In this document: positions 1-7,745 of the stretch, in pieces
Layout of the letters: every line of letters starts with the position of its first letter
Numbering within the stretch: position 1 is the first letter of the stretch
Source of the DNA: Streptomyces griseoviridis
GTDB lineage: Bacteria > Actinomycetota > Actinomycetes > Streptomycetales > Streptomycetaceae
NCBI GenBank assembly: GCA_014649155.1
Contig: BMSM01000006.1
Location: forward strand, 124,001-188,000
Length of the DNA: 64,000 nt
Reading direction: 5' to 3'
Translations under genes and position numbers: made by a program
Notes under the pieces: model-generated
The model's input: the letters and a program-made list of their open reading frames with translations, nothing else
Told to the model about the DNA's origin: nothing
Database searches by the model: none

Positions 1-704
1 TGCCCGGCGAGCCCGAAGTTGCCCGTCCTGGCGTCCGGCATCGCCGTCTTCAGCGCCCCCTCGCCGTAGTGCCCCACCATGCCCCGGTCGAGCACCTTCT
101 CGTTGCTCACGCCCTCGGCGATCGGGACCACGACGTCCAGCTTCGGGATGTGCAGCAGCGCGAAACCCTGGCCGGGCGCGAAGACGCCCGGGTTCCGCTT
201 GCCGTCCGCCCAGTCGTCCTGGAGGCTGCTCGCGGCCTTGTCCGCCTGCGCGTGCGCCCGTACGTTCGTCCACCACAGCTGGTAGGAGACGAACAGCAGC
301 ATCAGCACGCCGGTGGTGATGAACAGCTCCCCGACCACCCGGCTGGCCACCGTCGCCGGGCTCGGTCTGCTCGCCCGGGCCAGCCGCCGGGCCTCCACCC
401 GCGTCAGCGGCGCCGCGGGGGCCTCCGGGTCCCGCTGGGGCTCCTGCTGCTGCCCGGCGGCCCGACGGGAGCCTCCACGGCCCCCGTGACGCCCTTTGGC
501 GGCCTTCCTGCGGGCCGCGCGGCCCCCCGGCACCGGAGCGGGCCCCGCAGACCCCGCCCGGCCCGCCGTCCGCGCCCCGGGGAGGTCCACCACCCGCAGC
601 GCCACGGTCTCGTCGTCCGCGGCCCCCGCGGGCTCCCGGCCACCGGACGCGTCCGGCCCGTACGCCTGGGCGCCGGACTCGCGCTCGGGGCGCAGCGCGG
701 TCAC
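1..704 (-). CDS. Class E sortase, N-terminal part (cut by window edge)
   Basis: Transpeptidase of the class E sortase family, which anchors LPXTG-like proteins to the actinobacterial cell wall. Only the N-terminal ~234 residues are in the window; the catalytic His/Cys/Arg lie beyond position 1. Visible are a long charged, Ala/Gly/Arg-rich cytoplasmic leader, one membrane anchor (ELFITTGVLMLLFVSYQLWW), then the start of the sortase fold (FALLHIPKLDVVVPIAEGVS, followed by GMVGHYGEG). The GTG start at 704 overlaps the stop of the upstream amidotransferase gene as GTGA, implying translational coupling. Family assignment rests on the IPKL...VPIAEGV and GHY blocks typical of this group; substrate unknown. 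Confidence 0.85.
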   Translation of the reverse strand, partial: MTALRPERESGAQAYGPDASGGREPAGAADDETVALRVVDLPGARTAGRAGSAGPAPVPGGRAARRKAAKGRHGGRGGSRRAAGQQQEPQRDPEAPAAPLTRVEARRLARASRPSPATVASRVVGELFITTGVLMLLFVSYQLWWTNVRAHAQADKAASSLQDDWADGKRNPGVFAPGQGFALLHIPKLDVVVPIAEGVSNEKVLDRGMVGHYGEGALKTAMPDARTGNFGLAG

Positions 705-1339
705 GCCGTGGCCCTGCCCACCACCGGGGCGAGCCCCGCAGACCTCGCCACGGCACCCTGGTCACCGCACTCCACCAGCCAGTTGGCCAGCATCCGGTGA
801 CCGTGTTCGGTCAGCACCGACTCGGGATGGAACTGGACGCCCTCCACCGGGAGTTCGCGGTGCCGCAGGCCCATCACGATCCCGTCCGGCGTGCGCGCCG
901 TCACCTCCAGCTCGGCGGGCACCGTCCCCGGCTCCGCCGCCAGCGAGTGGTAGCGGGTCGCCGTGAAGGGGGACGGCAGGCCCGCGAAGACGCCCTTGCC
1001 GGAGTGCTCCACCGGCGAGGTCTTGCCGTGCAGCAGCTCCGGCGCCCGGTCCACCACGCCCCCGTACGCCACCTGCATCGACTGCATGCCGAGGCAGACG
1101 CCGAAGACCGGCACCCCGGTCGCCGCGCAGTGCCGCACCATGTCGACGCAGACACCGGCCTGTTCGGGGGCGCCCGGGCCCGGCGAGAGCAGCACCCCGT
1201 CGAAGCCGTCCTGGGCGTGCGAGGTCGCCACCTCGTCGTTGCGCAGCACCTCGCACTCGGCGCCGAGCTGGTACAGGTACTGGACCAGGTTGAAGACGAA
1301 GCTGTCGTAGTTGTCGACGACGAGAATCCGCGCGCTCAC
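701..1339 (-). CDS. pabA: Aminodeoxychorismate/anthranilate synthase component II (glutamine amidotransferase)
   Basis: Class I glutamine amidotransferase, 212 aa, that hydrolyses glutamine and passes ammonia to a chorismate-using partner, giving p-aminobenzoate (folate) or anthranilate (tryptophan) precursors. The N-terminus ILVVDNYDSFVFNLVQYL is the family signature; the nucleophile elbow GVCLGMQ (Cys about residue 82) and the C-terminal FHPES (His/Glu of the triad) are present. GTG start at 1339 overlaps the stop of the small membrane gene upstream, and its own stop overlaps the sortase start. No synthase component I is nearby, so PabA and TrpG roles cannot be separated by context. Confidence 0.88.
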   Translation of the reverse strand: MSARILVVDNYDSFVFNLVQYLYQLGAECEVLRNDEVATSHAQDGFDGVLLSPGPGAPEQAGVCVDMVRHCAATGVPVFGVCLGMQSMQVAYGGVVDRAPELLHGKTSPVEHSGKGVFAGLPSPFTATRYHSLAAEPGTVPAELEVTARTPDGIVMGLRHRELPVEGVQFHPESVLTEHGHRMLANWLVECGDQGAVARSAGLAPVVGRATA

Positions 1340-1497
1340 TGGTTGTCCACCGTCACATCGTTGAAGGGAAGCAGCGGCTCGGCCCACGGGAAGACGTACT
1401 GGAACAGGACGTAGACCACGGCCACGACGAGCACGAGCGAGAGCAGCGCCTTCACCCACACGTTTCCCGGCAGATGCCGCCAGATCCAGCCGTACAT
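1336..1497 (-). CDS. Small single-span membrane protein
   Basis: 53-aa protein with one hydrophobic segment (VKALLSLVLVVAVVYVLFQY) flanked by a short aromatic N-terminus and an acidic tail. I chose the ATG at 1497 because it has a Shine-Dalgarno-like GGAAGGGA just upstream; a 69-residue reading from 1545 lacks one. Its stop overlaps the next start (GTGA), so it is probably co-translated with the amidotransferase. Such a small gene at this place is usual in Streptomyces; function unknown. Confidence 0.7.
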   Translation of the reverse strand: MYGWIWRHLPGNVWVKALLSLVLVVAVVYVLFQYVFPWAEPLLPFNDVTVDNQ

Positions 1498-1578
1498 GCC
1501 GTCCCTTCCGTCGAACCACGGCACCAGACCCACGCCGTACGCCACCAGACTAACGGCGCGGCGGCCCGGCAGGAGGGG

Positions 1579-2358
1579 TCATGGGGCGGGCTCGGCGTAG
1601 TGCAGGTCCACCGTGCCCGAGTAACCGGGCAGCGTGGCCTTTCCGTCCTCCTCGACCTTCCAGCCGAGGCCGTAGACGTTGACGTACACCATGTAGTTCT
1701 GGATCGCCGGGGAGGCGGAGAGCGCCTTCTTCAGCTTCCCCGGGTCACCGACGGCCGTGATCTTGTACGGCGGTGAGTAGACGCGGCCCTGGAGGATCAG
1801 GGTGTTGCCCACGCAGCGCACCGCGCTGGTCGAGATCAGCCGCTGGTCCATGACCTTGATGCCCTGGGCGCCGCCCTGCCACAGGGCGTTCACCACGGCC
1901 TGGAGGTCCTGCTGGTGGATGACCAGGTAGTCGGGTTCCGGCTCGGGGTAGCCGGGCAGCTTGGCGGTGGCGTCCGGCGGGGCGTCGTCCAGGGTGACCG
2001 AGAGGGCCTCGCCCTTCAGTTCCTGGGTGCCGGCGCGCTCCTCCAGGGCGGCGAGCCTGTCGTCCTCCGCGCTGGTGCTGCCGTCGTCGCGCTCGGCGAG
2101 GGACTCGATGTCGTCGCGCAGGGCGGCGTTGGCCTCGTCCAGCCGCCCGTTGTCCCGGCTGCGCTCCTGGATGAGGTCGGAGAGCTTCAACAGGGAGTCG
2201 TCGGTACGGATGTTGGTGCCCTTGGCCGTGTCGAAGCTGGTGAAGAAGATCAGCCCGGCGAGCGCGAAGACGGCCGCGGTCAGCGCCCGCACGGGTCGGA
2301 GACGGCGCCGGCGGGCAGGGCCGGAGACAGGCTGGGGGGAGTCGGCGGAATTGCTCAA
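1579..2358 (-). CDS. DUF881 family membrane-anchored protein
   Basis: 259 aa. A basic, Pro-rich N-terminus is followed by a membrane segment (residues ~25-43), a predicted coiled coil (~55-115) and a globular extracytoplasmic domain with the blocks [31 protein letters not shown] and [18 protein letters not shown] typical of DUF881. Members usually sit beside crgA, as here, and are thought to be cell-envelope or division related; no activity is established. The TTG start at 2358 is supported by GGAGATAAGGG upstream. It is divergent from crgA across 100 bp, so the promoters share that gap. Confidence 0.85.
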   Translation of the reverse strand: MSNSADSPQPVSGPARRRRLRPVRALTAAVFALAGLIFFTSFDTAKGTNIRTDDSLLKLSDLIQERSRDNGRLDEANAALRDDIESLAERDDGSTSAEDDRLAALEERAGTQELKGEALSVTLDDAPPDATAKLPGYPEPEPDYLVIHQQDLQAVVNALWQGGAQGIKVMDQRLISTSAVRCVGNTLILQGRVYSPPYKITAVGDPGKLKKALSASPAIQNYMVYVNVYGLGWKVEEDGKATLPGYSGTVDLHYAEPAP

Positions 2359-2459
2359 CGTACCCTTATCTCCTTCGGCGCCACGGAAGCACTACGCTAA
2401 CGGACGCCCGGACCCAGTTCCCTGCGCGGCCACGCAGCGCATCGACAGGAGAGACCCTC

Positions 2460-2714
2460 GTGCCGAAGTCACGTATCCGCAAGAAGGCCGATTTCACGCC
2501 GCCGCCGGCGAAGCAGGCGACGAGCATCAAGCTGAACAGCCGTGCCTGGGTCGCCCCCGTCATGCTGGCCATGTTCCTCATCGGCCTCGCCTGGATCGTG
2601 GTGTTCTACGTCACCGACGGCTCGCTGCCGGTCGAGAGCCTGGGCAACTGGAACATCGTGGTGGGCTTCGGCTTCATCGCCGCCGGGTTCGGCGTCTCCA
2701 CGCAGTGGAAGTAG
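2460..2714 (+). CDS. crgA: Cell division protein CrgA
   Basis: 84-aa membrane protein that in Streptomyces inhibits or coordinates FtsZ-ring formation during sporulation septation and interacts with the divisome. Basic N-terminus ([12 protein letters not shown]), then two transmembrane helices (about 30-51 and 63-79) joined by a short exposed loop, ending TQWK, which is the family layout. GTG start preceded by AGGAGAGA. Length, hydrophobicity pattern and position next to DUF881 and rhomboid genes all fit. Confidence 0.93.
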   Translation: MPKSRIRKKADFTPPPAKQATSIKLNSRAWVAPVMLAMFLIGLAWIVVFYVTDGSLPVESLGNWNIVVGFGFIAAGFGVSTQWK

Positions 2715-2759
2715 CGCGGCGGCGGCCCGGGGCAGCTCTGCCCACGGCTATCCACTGAG

Positions 2760-2963
2760 TTATCCACAGATTTTGTCCACACGCTGGGGAAAAGAAACGA
2801 CGATCTGTGGATAACTCACCGGACGTTGACGCCGGTGTGACAGAAGCACCGGCAACCGAATGCGCGTTCGCCCCCTGCCTGACCTGCGGAAACACGGGTC
2901 GGTGACAGGGGGCACAGCTGTTCCCGCACACTGTGCACAAGATTCGCCACCCGCTGTGGACAA
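2760..2963. promoter_or_regulatory. Cluster of DnaA-box-like sites between crgA and rhomboid gene
   Basis: The 257-bp gap between convergent crgA and the rhomboid gene holds four exact 9-mers of the DnaA-box class: TTATCCACA at 2760-2768, TTGTCCACA at 2773-2781, and on the other strand TTATCCACA at 2806-2814 and TTGTCCACA at 2955-2963. A one-mismatch copy (TTGTGCACA) lies at 2932-2940 on the reverse strand. Spacing and orientation resemble an oriC fragment, yet oriC is 39 kb away. Whether DnaA binds here is inference. Confidence 0.6.
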
Positions 2964-2971
2964 ACGAGCGC

Positions 2972-3892
2972 TCAGGTGAGCTGGGCCGTTCTCAACAGGG
3001 TCAACCCGACGCAGAGCACAAGGACCAGCGCACAGGTCCCGGACTGGACGAGCGTCCGCCGCTCCCGGGGGGCGTGGACCATGCCGTAGCCGACCACGAG
3101 CCCGGCGACCAGGCCGCCGATGTGGGCCTGCCAGGCGATGTCGAACCCCGGGCTGAAGGTGAAGACCAGGTTGATCACCAGCAGGGCGATGACCGGCCGC
3201 AGGTCCTGGTTGAGCCGGCGCATCAGCACCGCCGTCGCGCCGAACAGGCCGAAGACGGCACCGGAGGCGCCGAGCGTGGCGGTGGTGGGCGAGGCCAGCA
3301 GATAGGTGAGGGCGCTGCCCGCGAGGCCGGAGACCAGGTAGAGCGCGAGGTAGCGGACGCGGCCGAGGACCTGCTCCAGGGGGCCGCCCAGCCACCAGAG
3401 GCTGAGCATGTTGAAGGCGATGTGCCAGATCTCCTGGTGCGTGAAGACGGTGGTGACCAGGCGGTACCACTCGCCCTCCGCGACGCCCTCGGTCGGGACG
3501 AAGGGCTGGGGCGGCCAGCGGCCGATGAGCACCATGGCGTCCAGGAACGACGGCCAGGCGTGCACGGCGACGAACACCGCCACGTCGATCCCGATGAGGA
3601 TCTTGGTGAGCAGCCGGGGGTCGGCGGCGACCGTGCCGCCGGCGAGGGTGCGGGGGCGGGCGTCCCCGGCACGGGGAGCGGAACCCCGGCCGCTGCCGCC
3701 GCCCGAGCGGGACGCGCCGCCGTGGACGCACTCGGGGCACTGGAACCCGACCGAGGCGTCGATCATGCAGTCGGTGCAGACGGGCCGCTCGCACCGGGTG
3801 CAGCGGACGCCGGTCGGGCGGCCGGGGTGGCGGTAGCAGACCGGTGGGGTCCCGGCGTCGTGTGGGCTGGCTCCCGCTGCCTGGCCGTCCAT
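2972..3892 (-). CDS. Rhomboid family intramembrane serine protease with N-terminal zinc-finger
   Basis: 306 aa. The N-terminus (residues ~19-56) has paired Cys/His (CYRHPGRP, CTRCERPVCTDC, CPEC), a B-box-like zinc module common on actinobacterial rhomboids. The rest is a multi-span membrane domain with the rhomboid catalytic motif GASGAVFG (Ser about 209) and the partner His in AHIGG (about 254), plus the upstream H-x-x-x-N-type helix block HIAFNMLSLWWLGG. It should cleave transmembrane substrates within the bilayer; substrates unknown. ATG at 3892 follows GGGGACC. Confidence 0.9.
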   Translation of the reverse strand: MDGQAAGASPHDAGTPPVCYRHPGRPTGVRCTRCERPVCTDCMIDASVGFQCPECVHGGASRSGGGSGRGSAPRAGDARPRTLAGGTVAADPRLLTKILIGIDVAVFVAVHAWPSFLDAMVLIGRWPPQPFVPTEGVAEGEWYRLVTTVFTHQEIWHIAFNMLSLWWLGGPLEQVLGRVRYLALYLVSGLAGSALTYLLASPTTATLGASGAVFGLFGATAVLMRRLNQDLRPVIALLVINLVFTFSPGFDIAWQAHIGGLVAGLVVGYGMVHAPRERRTLVQSGTCALVLVLCVGLTLLRTAQLT

Positions 3893-3930
3893 GAGGTCCC
3901 CTAGGTCGTCGTGTCCCGTGATGCACCCCG

Positions 3931-3958
3931 CCCCGCCCGTCCTTACGGACGAGCGGGG
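3931..3958. terminator. Hairpin between rhomboid gene and ppiA
   Basis: CCCCGCCCGTCC and its partner GGACGAGCGGGG form a GC-rich stem-loop with a TTAC loop just upstream of the rhomboid start and downstream of ppiA, so it can end ppiA transcription. Confidence 0.6.
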
Positions 3959-4006
3959 CGATTGGTTCCCGCCGGCGTTCCCGTCGGCGGTCCCGGAGGG
4001 GCTGGA

Positions 4007-4540
4007 TCAGCCCTCGCGGGTCTCCACGACGACCGACTCGATGACGACGTCCTGGACCGGACGGTCGGTGCGCGGGTTGGTCTGCGCGGTCGCGATGGAG
4101 TCCACGACCTTCTGGCTGGCCTCGTCGACGACCTCGCCGAAGATGGTGTGCTTGCGGTTCAGCCAGGTCGTCGGGGCGACGGTGACGAAGAACTGCGAGC
4201 CGTTGGTGCCCGGACCGGCGTTGGCCATGGCCAGCAGGTAGGGCTTGTCGAAGGAGAGGTCCGGGTGGAACTCGTCCTCGAACTGGTAGCCGGGGCCGCC
4301 GGTGCCGTTGCCCAGCGGGTCACCGCCCTGGATCATGAAACCGCTGATCACCCGGTGGAAGACCGTCCCGTCGTAAAGCTTGTCGGTGGACTTCTGGCCG
4401 GTGGCCGGGTGCGTCCACTCGCGCTCGCCCTTGGCGAGCTCGACGAAGTTCTTCACCGTCTTGGGGGCGTGGTTCGGCAGGAGCCGGACGTCGATGTCCC
4501 CGAGGTTGGTCTTCAGGGTGGCGTAGAGCTGCTCAGCCAC
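4007..4540 (-). CDS. ppiA: Peptidyl-prolyl cis-trans isomerase, cyclophilin type
   Basis: 177-aa cytoplasmic cyclophilin catalysing proline isomerisation in protein folding. Core motifs are FHRVISGFMIQGGDP (catalytic Arg), GSQFFVTVAPTTWLNRKHTIFGEV and the N-terminal strand ATLKTNLGDIDVRLLPNHAP. I chose GTG at 4540 (VAEQLYATLKT) because GGAAGG lies 6 bases before it and the length then matches the Streptomyces orthologue; an upstream ATG at 4705 would add an Arg/Ala-rich tail unlike the family. Confidence 0.93.
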   Translation of the reverse strand: MAEQLYATLKTNLGDIDVRLLPNHAPKTVKNFVELAKGEREWTHPATGQKSTDKLYDGTVFHRVISGFMIQGGDPLGNGTGGPGYQFEDEFHPDLSFDKPYLLAMANAGPGTNGSQFFVTVAPTTWLNRKHTIFGEVVDEASQKVVDSIATAQTNPRTDRPVQDVVIESVVVETREG

Positions 4541-4896
4541 GATCTGCCTTCCGTTGTCTTCCTTGTGACCCCCCGATCCTCGCACGGACCGCTCCGGGCG
4601 TCGCCCGGCGGTCGCTTCCCGCGCCCTTTCCGCGTGTGTCGCCCGCGCGGAACCGGCCGAGCACTCCCGGGCGGAACCGGCCGAGTACACCCGAGACGGG
4701 GACACCGCGCGTCATTCCGTGGCATTGTCGGCGACAAGCTCCCGTTGCCCTGGATTCACCCGCTATCACGTTGGATCATCCCCTACGTGTCGTGACCCGG
4801 ATGCCCGCCCTCGCATGCCCGGCGGTGCCCCGGCAGGCATGATCCGTAAAAGGGTGGAAAGTCGAATTACCGTACGCCACCGAGGAGGAGGAACCC

Positions 4897-5595
4897 GTGA
4901 CCCGCATCGACAGCGTGCGCGCCGCGACCGGTTCGGCGAAGGACAGCGTGCTGCACGCCGCGGAAGTGGTGGCGCCCTACGCCGACACGGCCAAGGACAG
5001 GGCCGCGCACTACGCACACGAGGCGCGCGTACGGCTGGCGCCCAAGGTGTCTTCCGCCGCCGACCAGGCCCGGCTCCAGTACGGCGCGCTGGTGGCGCCG
5101 CGTCTGGAGCAGGCCCGTTCGCATGTGCCACCGAAGGTGGACCAGGCCGCACACGAGGCCGCGGTCCGCGCCCGCCTCGCCGCCCGGCAGGCGGCCGAGT
5201 ACTCCCGTCCCAAGCTGGAGCAGGCCGTGGCCGCGGCCGCGCCGGTCCGTGACGAGGCGGCGCTGCGCGGTGCCGCCGCGCTGGCGGCGCTGCGCGGTCA
5301 GGTCTCGGCCGAGGAGATCCGCAAGCTGGCGCGCAAGCACGAGCGGCGGGCCAGGGCCGGCCGGGTCGTGAAGGCGCTGGCGGTGCTGGGTGTGGTGGCG
5401 GGCGGAGCGTTCGCGGCGTGGAAGTGGTGGGACAAGCAGGCCAATCCGGACTGGCTGGTGGAGCCGCCGGAGGCGACGGAGGTCCCCGAGCCGGGCCGGC
5501 TGACGTCGGTGGACGGCAGTGGGGCGTCGCTCGATCCGGAGGTGCAGGCGAAGCAGGCCGAGGACGAGGCGACCGACGGCGACGAACGGCGCTGA
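4897..5595 (+). CDS. DUF5324-like Ala-rich protein with C-terminal membrane helix
   Basis: 232 aa. Residues 1-150 are a long, Ala/Arg/Glu-rich helical region with heptad-like repeats (apolipoprotein-like, TAKDRAAHYAHEARVRLAPKV). A membrane helix follows (KALAVLGVVAGGAFAAWKWW, ~162-182), then an acidic tail. Start GTG follows GAGGAGGA. It matches the Streptomyces-specific family named DUF5324 by its MTRIDSVRAATGSAKDSV start; function unknown. Confidence 0.75.
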   Translation: MTRIDSVRAATGSAKDSVLHAAEVVAPYADTAKDRAAHYAHEARVRLAPKVSSAADQARLQYGALVAPRLEQARSHVPPKVDQAAHEAAVRARLAARQAAEYSRPKLEQAVAAAAPVRDEAALRGAAALAALRGQVSAEEIRKLARKHERRARAGRVVKALAVLGVVAGGAFAAWKWWDKQANPDWLVEPPEATEVPEPGRLTSVDGSGASLDPEVQAKQAEDEATDGDERR

Positions 5596-5599
5596 GCCA

Positions 5600-5651
5600 C
5601 ACAGCGGTGGGGGGCGGGAAAGCTTGGGCTTTCCCGCCCCCCACCGCTGTG
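5600..5651. terminator. Strong bidirectional terminator
   Basis: A perfect 24-bp inverted repeat (5600-5623 and 5628-5651) with a 4-base loop lies between the convergent DUF5324-like gene and uppS. It can end both transcripts and is one of the longest perfect hairpins in the window. Confidence 0.9.
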
Positions 5652-5694
5652 CCGCACCGCGTTGTTCCCCGAGAAACATCGCGGTCCCGCACGA

Positions 5695-6471
5695 TCACCG
5701 TCCGTAACGGCGCTCTCGCAGGGAGTACGAGCGCAGGGCACGCAGGAAGTCGATCTCGCGGAAGTCCGGCCAGTACGTCTCGCAGAAGTACATCTCGGCG
5801 TAGGCGGACTGCCAGAGCAGGAATCCGGAGAGCCGCTGCTCGCCTGAGGTGCGGATGATGAGGTCGGACTCGGAGCGCGCCTTGGAGTACAGGTGCTTGG
5901 AGATGTGCTCCATGGTGAAGGTCTCGATGAACTCGTCGATGTCCCCGCCGCGCGCGCTGTGCTCGGTGAGCGCGGAGCGCACGGCGTCGACGATCTCGCG
6001 TCGTCCGCCGTAGCCGACGGCGACGTCGACCTTGGTGCCGCCCTGGCGGCCCTGGGTGGCGGCGGTGGCGGTCTTGAGCCGGGCGGCGGACTCGGCGGGC
6101 AGCAGGTCCAGGGCGCCGACGACCTCGACGGGCCACGGGTTGCCGGGGGCGGCGAGCCGTTCGACGACCTCGGAGATGATGTCGATGAGCGGGGTCAGCT
6201 CTTCCTCGGGCCGGTGCAGGTTGTCGTCGGAGAGCATGTAGAGGGTGACGTGCTCGATCTCGGCCGAGTCGCACCAGCGCAGGAAGTCCAGCACCTTGGC
6301 GCCGCCCGCCCGGTAGCCCTCCCGGGGGTCGTTGATGCCCGACATCCTGGCCCACCGGCGGTTGCCGTCGAGCATGATGCCGATGTGCTGAGGGCGTGGG
6401 CGTCCCTCCAGCTCCCTGACGAGTCGCTTCATGTAGAGCGCGTCGAGAGCGGCCCGTACCTTCGCCCGCAT
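5695..6471 (-). CDS. uppS: Isoprenyl (polyprenyl diphosphate) transferase, UppS family
   Basis: 258-aa cis-prenyltransferase that condenses isopentenyl diphosphate with an allylic diphosphate to build the polyprenyl carrier used in cell-wall synthesis. The catalytic Asp and phosphate loop are in GIMLDGNRRWAR; further family blocks are GGRREIVDAVR, SESDLIIRTSGEQRLSGFLL and AYAEMYFCETYWPDF. Product chain length cannot be read from sequence. ATG at 6471 with GGGGTAA upstream. The 300 bp between its start and the tRNA-Ala terminator hold no gene I can see. Confidence 0.93.
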   Translation of the reverse strand: MRAKVRAALDALYMKRLVRELEGRPRPQHIGIMLDGNRRWARMSGINDPREGYRAGGAKVLDFLRWCDSAEIEHVTLYMLSDDNLHRPEEELTPLIDIISEVVERLAAPGNPWPVEVVGALDLLPAESAARLKTATAATQGRQGGTKVDVAVGYGGRREIVDAVRSALTEHSARGGDIDEFIETFTMEHISKHLYSKARSESDLIIRTSGEQRLSGFLLWQSAYAEMYFCETYWPDFREIDFLRALRSYSLRERRYGR

Positions 6472-6779
6472 GGTTTACCCCTTCCACCTCGCCGTCGGTG
6501 ACCGTGCGGCTGCCGTGGCGATGAGTCACGTGGCACCGCCCCGCAGGGGTGGGGGTGCTGGTGCCTTGTGGAGTGACGATATCAAGAGCGGTGGTCCCGG
6601 CCCCCGCTCGCGCCGGGTCCGCCCCGCGCGGGCCCCGGATCACGGATTTCCTTGGGGGCAAAGGCAGTTGAGGGCCTGCGGGCGGCGCGTTCCGGGTACC
6701 CGTGAAAGCCCCTTTCACCCCCTCTCCGCCCTGTCGTCACGCGCCCCGGAACGCGGCCGGTGGCCGCCCCGCGCGACAG

Positions 6780-6817
6780 AACCCCCCTGTCCGGCGTTTC
6801 CGCCGGTCAGGGGGGTT
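6780..6817. terminator. Terminator of tRNA-Ala gene
   Basis: 17-bp arms (6780-6796 and 6801-6817, one mismatch) around a TTTC loop, ten bases past the 3' end of the leftward tRNA-Ala gene; the leftward transcript would follow the stem with few T residues, as usual in Streptomyces. Confidence 0.8.
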
Positions 6818-6826
6818 CTGGGGATG

Positions 6827-6899
6827 TGGAGCCTAGGGGAGTCGAACCCCTGACATCTGCCATGCAAAGACAGCGCTCTACCAACTGAGCTAAGGCCCC
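6827..6899 (-). tRNA. tRNA-Ala(TGC)
   Basis: 73-nt cloverleaf read leftward from GGGGCCTTAGCTCAG at 6899. D-arm AGCTCAGTTGGTAGAGC, anticodon loop TTTGCAT with anticodon TGC, T-arm AGGGGTTCGACTCCCCT and discriminator A are all present; CCA is not encoded. The acceptor stem has one G-T pair. In many actinobacteria this gene pairs directly with tRNA-Ile behind gyrA; here tRNA-Ile is 25 kb away. Confidence 0.96.
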
Positions 6900-7079
6900 G
6901 GAAGCGAGCGTCCGGCCGGGCGGTGGTCGTCCGGCGGGCGCCGGTCACCAGAGTACCGGGTCGTCCCCGGTATCTCCCAAACAGATTGGGGGTCCCGGTG
7001 AACGACCACTCTCCGTAAGATGCTCGGCGTGGTTCGCTGGAGCGAACTGCGGTTTTTGGGGAAGCGATGGGGAGACGCA

Positions 7080-7628
7080 ATGGACGCCGCACAGCAGGAA
7101 GCCACCGCAAGAGCGCGGGAACTGCAGCGGAACTGGTACGGGGAGCCGCTGGGGGCGCTCTTCCGCCGGCTCATAGACGACCTCGGGCTCAACCAGGCCC
7201 GGCTCGCGGGGGTGCTGGGGTTGTCGGCGCCGATGCTGTCGCAGCTGATGAGCGGTCAGCGGGCGAAGATCGGCAATCCGGCGGTGGTACAGCGGGTGCA
7301 GCTGCTCCAGGACCTGGCGGGGCAGGTCGCGGACGGCAGCGTCAGCGCGGCGGAGGCCACCGAGCGCATGGACGAGATCAAGAAGTCCCAGGGGGGTTCG
7401 GTGCTGAGCAACACCACGCACACCACGAGCGGTTCGGGCGCGCCGACGGTGAAGCGCGTGGTGCGTGAGATCCAGTCCCTGCTGCGGTCGGTGGCGGCGG
7501 CGGGCGACATCATCGAGGCCGCCGACACTCTCGCCCCGACCCACCCGGAGCTGGCAGAGTTCCTCCGGGTCTACGGCGCCGGCCGCACCTCGGACGCGGT
7601 CGCGCACTACCAGTCCCACCAGAGCTGA
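7080..7628 (+). CDS. Helix-turn-helix DNA-binding protein
   Basis: 182-aa regulator-like protein. An N-terminal XRE-like helix-turn-helix is visible (LGLNQARLAGVLGLSAPMLSQLMSG, ~residues 35-60), followed by a Ser/Thr-rich linker and a helical C-terminal domain (VVREIQSLLRSVAAAGDIIEAAD). ATG at 7080 follows GGGGAGA at proper spacing, so I prefer it to an in-frame ATG 60 bases upstream. It precedes a membrane Ser/Thr kinase by 117 bp in the same direction, an arrangement conserved in Streptomyces; a substrate relation is possible but unproved. Confidence 0.8.
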   Translation: MDAAQQEATARARELQRNWYGEPLGALFRRLIDDLGLNQARLAGVLGLSAPMLSQLMSGQRAKIGNPAVVQRVQLLQDLAGQVADGSVSAAEATERMDEIKKSQGGSVLSNTTHTTSGSGAPTVKRVVREIQSLLRSVAAAGDIIEAADTLAPTHPELAEFLRVYGAGRTSDAVAHYQSHQS

Positions 7629-7745
7629 CCGCGCCCGGACCCGGCCGCCGGAGGGGGTACGGCGGCGGGGTCCGGGCGTGCGCCAGGGCCGCACGGCGGC
7701 ACGGAGGGGCACGGCGGTACGCAGGGGGAGGGGCACGCGGGAACC

